Both the position numbers and the translations under genes were made by a program. From positions 7,966,001 to 8,030,000 of the forward strand of contig NZ_CP106793.1 of NCBI RefSeq assembly GCF_025642135.1: 64,000 nucleotides of DNA, in the 5' to 3' direction. This document shows, one piece after another, positions 50,863-57,204 of the stretch; the first letter of the stretch is position 1, and each line of letters opens with the position of its first letter. The notes below the pieces were generated by a model, which was given only the letters and a program-made list of their open reading frames with translations, ran no database searches and was not told the DNA's origin. This stretch comes from Streptomyces cynarae (GTDB lineage: Bacteria; Actinomycetota; Actinomycetes; Streptomycetales; Streptomycetaceae).

Positions 50863-51665
50863 CACAGGCTCGCCGCGTGGTCGGGGACGTAGGTCTGCAG
50901 ATCGCGCGGTGGGCGCTCGTAGCCGGTCGACGGCGGCCGAGGCGGAAGCTCGAGGACGGGGGGCGGCACGTCGTGGTAAGGGACGGAGTCCAGCAGATGG
51001 GCGATCATGTTCAGCCGCGCTCGCCGCTTGTCGTCGCTCTCCACGATGAACCAGGGCGCCTCGGTGATGTCGGTGTGGACCAGCATCTCGTCCTTCGCCC
51101 GCGAGTAGGCCTCCCAGTGGGTGATGGACTCCAAATCCATGGGTGACAGCTTCCAGCGGCGCAGCGGATCCTCCAGGCGGCGCCGGAACCGCTCCTGCTG
51201 CTCGCTGTCACTCACCGAGAACCAGTACTTTCGCAGCAGGATCCCGTCCTCCACGAGCATCCGCTCGAAGATCGGGCACTGCCGCAGGAACAGTTGGTAC
51301 TCCTCCTTGGAGCAGAACCCCATCACGTGCTCGACCCCGGCCCGGTTGTACCAGGACCGGTCGAACAGCACGATCTCCCCGGCCGCCGGCAGGTGCTCGA
51401 CGTAACGCTGGAAGTACCACTGGCTGCGCTCGCGCTCGGTCGGTCTGGGCAGCGCCGCGATCCGCGCCACCCGCGGATTGAGGTGTTCGGCGACCCGCTT
51501 GATGGTGCCGCCCTTGCCCGCCGCGTCCCGGCCCTCGAAGACCACGACCAGCCGGGCGCCCTCGGCCCGCACCCATTCCTGCAGTTTCACCAACTCCGTC
51601 TGCAGGCGGAGCAGTTCCTTCTCGTACACCTTGCGCGGCAGCTTCGCCGCCTTCTCACCGGCCAT
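50862..51665 (-). CDS. ppk2: Polyphosphate kinase 2
   Basis: PPK2-family protein of 267 residues that transfers phosphate between polyphosphate and nucleotides, cytoplasmic. Walker A FEGRDAAGKGGTIKR (about 43-57), Walker B-like FDRSWYNRAGVEHVMG (about 101-116), and the lid region KYWFSVSDSEQQERFRRRLE are intact, as is SPMDLESITHWEAYSRAKDE. The length and motifs suit the short single-domain PPK2 class. ATG 51665 has GGAGG 5 bp upstream. It is divergent from a Usp gene; one GGGnC-type element lies between them. Confidence 0.92.
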   Translation of the reverse strand: MAGEKAAKLPRKVYEKELLRLQTELVKLQEWVRAEGARLVVVFEGRDAAGKGGTIKRVAEHLNPRVARIAALPRPTERERSQWYFQRYVEHLPAAGEIVLFDRSWYNRAGVEHVMGFCSKEEYQLFLRQCPIFERMLVEDGILLRKYWFSVSDSEQQERFRRRLEDPLRRWKLSPMDLESITHWEAYSRAKDEMLVHTDITEAPWFIVESDDKRRARLNMIAHLLDSVPYHDVPPPVLELPPRPPSTGYERPPRDLQTYVPDHAASL

Positions 51666-51769
51666 GCCGCCTCCACCGCCCGAAGACTCACCGTGTCGAC
51701 CACGTCCAGGTCGATCACCAGGACGCCACCGTGCCCCGGACTCTCCGACGAAGACTCGGGACGGTTGCA

Positions 51770-51783
51770 GGGCCGAATGGACC
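51770..51783. promoter_or_regulatory. GGGnC-N4-GGnCC element
   Basis: GGGCCGAATGGACC lies between the divergent PPK2 and Usp genes, 105 and 89 bp from their starts. A half-conserved second copy ends in GGCCC at 51799-51803, 20 bp further. Confidence 0.42.
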
Positions 51784-51872
51784 TGGCGCGGTCTTTGCGG
51801 CCCATATCCGCCGGGTGGTCGCAGGAAGATGCTGGCAGTAACCGAGCAGACCGAGCGCAGGAGGTGCGCACC

Positions 51873-52814
51873 GTGCTTTCGCCCGTCATCGCCGGAGTCG
51901 ACGGATCGTCCGAGAGTTTCGCCGCCGCCGAGTGGGCGGCGCGGGAGGCGGTGCGTCGTCACCGACCGCTTCGTCTGGTGCACGCCTGGAACTGGCATCC
52001 TCGTCGGACGGTAGGCGAGCGCTCCTCCAAGCTCTCGGCTCCGCTCGAGCAGGGAGGCACCCCCATCGCCGCGCAGCGGCACCTGGCGAGTCGTGTCCTG
52101 AAGCAGGCGGGGGAGCGCATCCGCGGCGCCGTACCCGGCGCGCGCCTCACCGACGAGCAGGTCGAGGGCCCGGCGACCGCGGCCTTGCTGAAGGCCGCTG
52201 AGCAGGCCGAACTGCTGGTGCTGGGCTCCCGCGGACTCAGCGGCCTCAGCGGACTTCTCGTCGGCTCGGTCGCCCAAGGCGTGGTCGCCGAGGCCCGGCG
52301 CCCCGTGGTCCTCGTGCGGAAGGGGGAGGAGGGCGACGACGAGCACCTCCCGGCCGACGACGGCAGCCCGTCCACCCGGAACGGCTGCCGCGATGTGGTG
52401 CTCGGCATCGACCTCACCGATGCCTGCGACGAGGTGATCAAGTTCGCGTTCGAGGCAGCCCGGCTGCGCCGGGCCCGGCTGCGCGTCGTGTACGCCTGGC
52501 AGTCACCGTCCGCGATCAGTCTCGGTCCCGGCGACATCGGCCTGGTCAACGATCCCGCGCGGGCCGAGGAGTGGCAGGAGTTCCTGTCCGCGGTGTTGAC
52601 GGTGTGGCGCGACAAGTACCGCGAGACGGAGGTCCTGGAGACCGTTGTGGAGGGCAAGGCCTCCACCGCGTTGGTCCGGGCCGCCTCCGCGGCGGGCCTC
52701 CTGGTCGTCGGCCGCCGCATGTCGGAGCGGCCGACGCTCCCGAGCATCGGCCCCGTGACCCATGCCGCCATCCATCACGTCGGCTGCCCGCTGGCCGTAG
52801 TTCCCCACGAGTGA
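51873..52814 (+). CDS. Universal stress protein, two domains
   Basis: Tandem UspA protein of 313 residues. Domain 1: SPVIAGVDGSSESFAAAEWA and LLVLGSRGLSGLSGLLVGSV; domain 2: DVVLGIDLTDACDEVIKFAF and LLVVGRRMSERPTLPSIGPV. GTG 51873 has AGGAGG 8 bp upstream. It is similar to the Usp at 49627 through its whole length, so the two probably arose by duplication, with the PPK2 gene and a Usp fragment between them. Confidence 0.9.
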   Translation: MLSPVIAGVDGSSESFAAAEWAAREAVRRHRPLRLVHAWNWHPRRTVGERSSKLSAPLEQGGTPIAAQRHLASRVLKQAGERIRGAVPGARLTDEQVEGPATAALLKAAEQAELLVLGSRGLSGLSGLLVGSVAQGVVAEARRPVVLVRKGEEGDDEHLPADDGSPSTRNGCRDVVLGIDLTDACDEVIKFAFEAARLRRARLRVVYAWQSPSAISLGPGDIGLVNDPARAEEWQEFLSAVLTVWRDKYRETEVLETVVEGKASTALVRAASAAGLLVVGRRMSERPTLPSIGPVTHAAIHHVGCPLAVVPHE

Positions 52815-53006
52815 GACCTCTCTCGATCCGGTGCGCCGGTCATCCCGCGTGAGGCCGGGTGCCAGGGCTTGCGCTGGGGACCGTACCGACGGGCCCTGTC
52901 GCCGGGGAAGTTCGGCCCTATTCCCAGTGCGGCCCCGTCTGATTGATCGACATGCCTGTCGGATCCGCGCGACGGATCCCGGCCGTGACGGCGAGCGCCG
53001 CTGCGT

Positions 53007-53276
53007 GCCGACACCCGCCGTCTGCTGGAGCAGCTGCCCGACGCGAGGGAGGAGTTCTGGTACGAGCAGGACGCAACCGAGGAATCCGGCTCCCACACGG
53101 GTCTGATGAACCTCGACGGCCTGGACCTGCCCGCCGACGCGGACGTGTACCTGTGCGGCTCGCTCCCCTTCATGCGGTCCCTACGCACCCAGCTGCTCCA
53201 GGACGGCATCCCCGCGCGCGGCATCCGCTACGAGGTCTTCGGCCCCGACCTGTGGCTCGCCCACGTAGAAGGGTGA
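53007..53276 (+). pseudogene. 3' fragment of a flavohaemoglobin gene
   Basis: Reads ADTRRLLEQLPDAREEFWYE, then LDLPADADVYLCGSLPFMRS and PARGIRYEVFGPDLWLAHVE to a TGA. This is the C-terminal NAD-binding part of the flavohaemoprotein (nitric oxide dioxygenase, Hmp). The haem globin and FAD domains, about 300 residues, are gone and no start remains. A GGGAAGTTCGGCCC element (52905-52918, one mismatch) lies 90 bp upstream. Confidence 0.8.
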
Positions 53277-53411
53277 CACCCGAGGAACACCTGGCAGCGC
53301 ATGGGCACGCTCAGCCCCGGCGGCTCCCTTGAACGGCCGACTGAGGCGGGCGTGAGGTGAGCGGACCGAACGCCCGTCAACGGTCGCGACGCCGACCGCG
53401 GACGGGCAGCG

Positions 53412-55106
53412 TCAGGCGGTTGAGAGGAGCGGGACGACCCACTCGACGACGGTGCCGCTGGGTTGGTTCGCGGACAGCGTCAACGTGCCGTCCATTTCCT
53501 CCGCGCGTCGGCGGAGGTTGGCGAGGCCGCTGCGGCGGGTGACGGCCGGGTCGATTCCGCGGCCGTTGTCGGCGACACGCAGCTTCAGAGCGGCGTCGGT
53601 GACCTCGACGCCGACGTCGACAATGCTGGCGTGTGCATGCCGAACTGTGTTGGACAGGGCTTCGCCGAGCACGGCCAGCAGTTGCTCGGCCTGCTCGGCG
53701 GGCACGGCCGTGTCGAGCAGCCCGGTCATGCGCAGCGCGGGTGCGAAGCCGAGCGTCTCGGTGGCCCGTTCGGTGGCGGCCACCAGCTGGGCACGCAGCC
53801 CGCTGCCGCGACGGGCCTGATCACCCTCGCGGAGGGCGTAGACGGTGGAGCGGATGATCTTGATCGTGTCGTCCAGGTCGTCCACGACCCGCTGGATCCG
53901 TTCGTTCACCTGCGGCCGGTCGGAGACCTGGCCCAGAGTGGACTGCAGTGTGAGTGCGCCGGCGAACAGCCGCTGGATGACCAGGTCGTGCAGGTCCCGG
54001 GCGATCCTGTCGCGGTCGTTGAGCACCACCATGCGTTCCGTGTTCTGCCGGTGCTCGGCGACGTCCAGCGCCAGCGCGGCCTGATTGCCGAACCCGGTGA
54101 CCATGTCGATCACGGCGTCGGTGAAGAGGGCGCCGCCCGGTAGGTTCGCGACCTGCAGTACTCCGCGGACGTGCTCCCGGGTGCCGAGGGGTACGAAGAA
54201 GGCCGGCCCGAGCTCCACGACCGAGGCACTGCCGCCCTGGGAGCTCGGGTCGGCGCTCAGGGCCTCGTTGGTGATCGTCTCCCCGGACGTGAAGACCTTC
54301 GCGGCCAGTGTCGTGGCGGGCAGCACCAGTCCGCGGACCTCCTCGGCCTGCGAGCCTGAGGAGGCCTCGATGACCAACTCGCCGCGGTGGCCGACGGGCA
54401 CCGCCAGAGTGACCAGGTCCGCGCCGGCCATCTCCCGCACGGCGCCGGTGAAGGACTGAAGCACCGCGCCGGGCTCAGCGCCGGACAGGAGGCTACGGGT
54501 CAGCTCGTTGCTGGCTGCCAGCCATCGCTGCCGGCGATGCGCCTCGTCGTACAGCCGGGCGTTGTCGATGGCCACACCGGCTGCCGCGGCCAGGGTCTGC
54601 ATCACCGCTTCGTCGTCGCTGTCGAACTCCGCACCGCTCTGCTTGTTGGTCAGGTACAGATTCCCGAAGACCCGGTCGCGCACCCGGACGGGGGCGCCGA
54701 GGAAGCTCGTCATCGGCGGGTGTCCGGACGGGAAGCCGGCGGACGCCGGATGCTCGGCCAGATTCGCCAGGCGCAGCGGCTCCGGGTGCCGGATGAGCAG
54801 CCCGAGGATGCCTTCGCCGCGCGGGTAGTACCCGATGCGGGCGATGGCCTCCTCGTCCATGCCGACCGTGACGAACTGCTTGATCGTGCCTTCCTCGCCC
54901 AGCACGCCGAGCGCCCCGTACCGGGCGTCGACCAGGGTGACCGCCGACTCCACGATGCGGCGCAGCACCACCTCCAGGTCGAGGTCGGAGCCGACCGCCA
55001 ACACCGCGTCGAGCAGCGTGTGGACGCGGTCGCGGGCCCCCCGGACCTGCGCCACCTGCTGCTGCAGGTCCTCCAGCAGTGCATCCAGCCGCAGCTGCGG
55101 AGACAT
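53412..55106 (-). CDS. Double-GAF sensor histidine kinase (DosS/DevS/OsdK-like)
   Basis: Soluble kinase of 564 residues: GAF 1 (about 40-190), GAF 2 (about 210-355), HisKA_3 with phospho-accepting His in RIARDLHDLVIQRLF (about 373), and HATPase (about 465-560) with LGEALSNTVRHAHAS and VADNGRGID. GAF 1 has HPASAGFPSGHPPMTSFLGA and RVFGNLYLTNK, the same block as in the haem GAF of mycobacterial DosS/DosT; the His of HPPM (about 129) is a candidate haem ligand (inference). ATG 55106 has GAGAGG upstream; 55169 is an earlier in-frame ATG. No NarL/DevR-type response regulator is adjacent. Confidence 0.88.
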   Translation of the reverse strand: MSPQLRLDALLEDLQQQVAQVRGARDRVHTLLDAVLAVGSDLDLEVVLRRIVESAVTLVDARYGALGVLGEEGTIKQFVTVGMDEEAIARIGYYPRGEGILGLLIRHPEPLRLANLAEHPASAGFPSGHPPMTSFLGAPVRVRDRVFGNLYLTNKQSGAEFDSDDEAVMQTLAAAAGVAIDNARLYDEAHRRQRWLAASNELTRSLLSGAEPGAVLQSFTGAVREMAGADLVTLAVPVGHRGELVIEASSGSQAEEVRGLVLPATTLAAKVFTSGETITNEALSADPSSQGGSASVVELGPAFFVPLGTREHVRGVLQVANLPGGALFTDAVIDMVTGFGNQAALALDVAEHRQNTERMVVLNDRDRIARDLHDLVIQRLFAGALTLQSTLGQVSDRPQVNERIQRVVDDLDDTIKIIRSTVYALREGDQARRGSGLRAQLVAATERATETLGFAPALRMTGLLDTAVPAEQAEQLLAVLGEALSNTVRHAHASIVDVGVEVTDAALKLRVADNGRGIDPAVTRRSGLANLRRRAEEMDGTLTLSANQPSGTVVEWVVPLLSTA

Positions 55107-55563
55107 CGCGGTTGCCTCTCCCTCACGCGAATCGTGCGCGCGCTCGTCCACCACAGCTCCCCTCACCATGTCGCCGGCCCAGCCTCAAGAATGCCCGACG
55201 AGCCGAACCCACTCGACGACATCCCGGTGGCAGCGAGGACGCGGCCCACGAGTGGCGGGCTCATGTCGTGTGATGAGTCGCGCACACTGATCACCACCCC
55301 CCGGCAGGGTGCGCATCGGCGGGTGTTCTGGCGGAAGGCCCGCTTCGAGGGGTGGGCGGGGCTGTCGTCGGACGGTGTTGTGGATTCCAGGACGGGGGCT
55401 GGTCTTCGCCCTCCGCCGGGAGAGCCCCACCCAGGGCTCGGTGGCCCTGGAGCAGGGCCGTCCGGCCCGTCGCCCTTTCGCCCGGAGACGAGCGACGATG
55501 GATCTCGAGAGATCTGCCGCCGCGGGCTCGTGCCCGGGACGACCTGGGAAGGTGAGGCAGAAA
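55107..55563. other. Intergenic region between the kinase and SHOCT genes
   Basis: 457 bp between divergent genes. It carries the tandem elements at 55434-55468. Open frames here have no recognisable content. Confidence 0.5.
55434..55468. promoter_or_regulatory. Tandem GGGnC-N4-GGnCC elements
   Basis: GGGCTCGGTGGCCC (55434-55447, one mismatch) and GGGCCGTCCGGCCC (55455-55468), 21 bp apart, ending 95 bp before the SHOCT gene. Confidence 0.45.
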
Positions 55564-55863
55564 ATGATGTTCTGGTACGGCCACGGCATGAACGGCTGGG
55601 GCTGGCTCGTGATGTCGGTCGGCACGCTGCTGTTCTGGGCGCTGCTCATCACCCTCGGTGTCCTGCTCTTCCGGGCTCTGGCCCGCCCGCTCCCTCCCGG
55701 CGGATGGCGCAGCACCTGGCAGAAGACGCCTCCGGGCAACGGCCCCGAGCACATCCTCGCCGAACGGTACGCGCGCGGCGAGATCGACGAGGAGGAATAC
55801 CACCGCCGTCTGGCCACCCTCCGTGGGTCACCCACAGACGCAGGCAGACACCCGGCCTCGTAG
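55564..55863 (+). CDS. SHOCT domain membrane protein
   Basis: Protein of 99 residues with one transmembrane segment (GWLVMSVGTLLFWALLITLG) and a C-terminal SHOCT motif (HILAERYARGEIDEEEYHRR). It resembles the SHOCT protein at 17320 in layout but not closely in sequence. ATG 55564 follows GGTGAGG; a second ATG is next to it. The tandem GGGnC elements upstream place it with the stress genes. Confidence 0.85.
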   Translation: MMFWYGHGMNGWGWLVMSVGTLLFWALLITLGVLLFRALARPLPPGGWRSTWQKTPPGNGPEHILAERYARGEIDEEEYHRRLATLRGSPTDAGRHPAS

Positions 55864-55897
55864 CTGCCGCCCCACCGTCCTTCGGAACTCGAAGCCC

Positions 55898-55916
55898 GGG
55901 GGGGGGGGGGGGGGGG
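55898..55916. repeat. Run of 19 G
   Basis: Uninterrupted poly-G of 19 bases, 35 bp after the SHOCT stop and 133 bp before the next start. Such a run is prone to slippage in replication and in sequencing, so its true length is uncertain. Confidence 0.85.
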
Positions 55917-56048
55917 CCGCCCGGCCCGCCTCCGGAGCGGGCGGTCCGGGGACACGGCAGCTCGGCCACCGAGTTCCGGGCCGAACGCCGCGGCACGCCG
56001 TATGTGGCACGTAGGAGTACAGGGCACCATGAGGAGACGGTGGCGATC

Positions 56049-56966
56049 ATGAGAGCTCGACTCGGCGATCAACTCGTCATCGAAAGTCCGACGACGGGCG
56101 ACACCCGGCGTGACGGCGAGATCGTCGGACTCCACCATGCGGATGGAACGCCTCCCTACGACGTGCGCTGGTCGGACACCCATGAGGTGACGCTGGTGTT
56201 CCCCGGACCCGACGCGCACGTCCGTCATCTCGAGCACGGGCCCGGGAACACCGACATGCCGCCCGGGCACGGCACTGCGGAGGCGGGTGTGGTGTCCGGC
56301 AGGACCCTGCGAGAGGCGGAACCCAACCCCGGCGACATCGGACGACGCGTGGCCGCCGAGCGCGAGCGACAGGGTCTGAGCCGGAACGAAACCGCCCGCC
56401 GCGCCGCAATGGCGCCGGACTACCTCGCATACCTCGAAGAAAACCCGGCCGATCCGAGCCTGGCGACGCTCTTCCGTCTGGCCTCGGCACTGGATACCAG
56501 CGTGGCGGCGCTGCGCGGGGGCGGTGTCGATCTGCCGCCGGGCCAGGGCCACGCGCTCCTGCACCCCGAGCTTCGGGACCTCAGCCCCGACGAATGCCGC
56601 GCCCTGCTCTCCACCCACGGCGTGGGCCGCGTGGCGGTGACGACCCTCGACGGCCCGGCGGTGGTACCGGTGAACTACGAGGTCATCGATGGCGCGATCG
56701 CGTACCGGACGGCACCCGACTCCGTGCCTGCGGCGGCTGCGGGGAAGGAGGTCGCCTTCGAGGTCGACCATGTGGACGAGGCCATGAGCCAGGGCTGGAG
56801 CGTACTCGTCGTCGGCCCCGCGCGTGCCGTCACGGAGCCCGACGCCGTGCGGCGGCTTGCCGAGCACGCCCACACCGAGTCATGGGCGGGCGGCAGACGT
56901 GAGATGTGGGTGTCGATCCGGCCCGAGCGGCTCACGGGCTGCCGCATCAGGCCGTCCGGCCAGTGA
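56049..56966 (+). CDS. DUF1918-XRE-FMN split-barrel fusion protein
   Basis: Protein of 305 residues with three parts: an N-terminal DUF1918 domain (1-60; MRARLGDQLVIESPTTGD, then GEIVGLHHADGTPPYDVRWS and FPGPDA), a short linker, an XRE helix-turn-helix (about 95-160; LSRNETARRAAMAPDYLAYL and LATLFRLASALDTSVAALRG) and a pyridoxamine 5'-phosphate oxidase-like domain (about 175-305; SPDECRALLSTHGVGRVAVT, VVPVNYEVIDGAIAYRTAPD, GWSVLVVGPARAVTE). DUF1918 is usually a stand-alone small protein. ATG 56049 follows GAGGAGACGG. Could be a flavin- or redox-responsive regulator (inference). Confidence 0.82.
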   Translation: MRARLGDQLVIESPTTGDTRRDGEIVGLHHADGTPPYDVRWSDTHEVTLVFPGPDAHVRHLEHGPGNTDMPPGHGTAEAGVVSGRTLREAEPNPGDIGRRVAAERERQGLSRNETARRAAMAPDYLAYLEENPADPSLATLFRLASALDTSVAALRGGGVDLPPGQGHALLHPELRDLSPDECRALLSTHGVGRVAVTTLDGPAVVPVNYEVIDGAIAYRTAPDSVPAAAAGKEVAFEVDHVDEAMSQGWSVLVVGPARAVTEPDAVRRLAEHAHTESWAGGRREMWVSIRPERLTGCRIRPSGQ

Positions 56967-57039
56967 CCAGGCCGCAGGACGCCGCCCGAGGGCACCGACC
57001 CGGCCACCATCCTTGACGAACGTCTTCTCGTCCGCGCAT

Positions 57040-57080
57040 GCGGGATGTCCCCAGCCGGACTCTGGCTGGGGACATCCCGC
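57040..57080. terminator. Strong bidirectional terminator hairpin
   Basis: Perfect 17-bp stem from GCGGGATGTCCCCAGCC (57040-57056) and its complement (57064-57080) with a 7-nt loop, between the fusion gene and the convergent BNR-protein gene. Confidence 0.85.
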
Positions 57081-57204
57081 GTCGGGCCTGGCCGTCACCC
57101 GGCTCGCTGGGAGCAGAAGGCACTGCGATGAGTGATCATCAGGCGCCTTGGCTCTGCGTCGTGTCCGGCAACGCGTGGCACAGCGGAGCAGGTTCCGGTG
57201 TGGC

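Noticed and set aside
57040..57080. Long perfect hairpin as an RNA gene or transposon end
   Set aside because: Its position between two convergent genes and its simple stem-loop form are those of a terminator; no target duplication or transposase is near.
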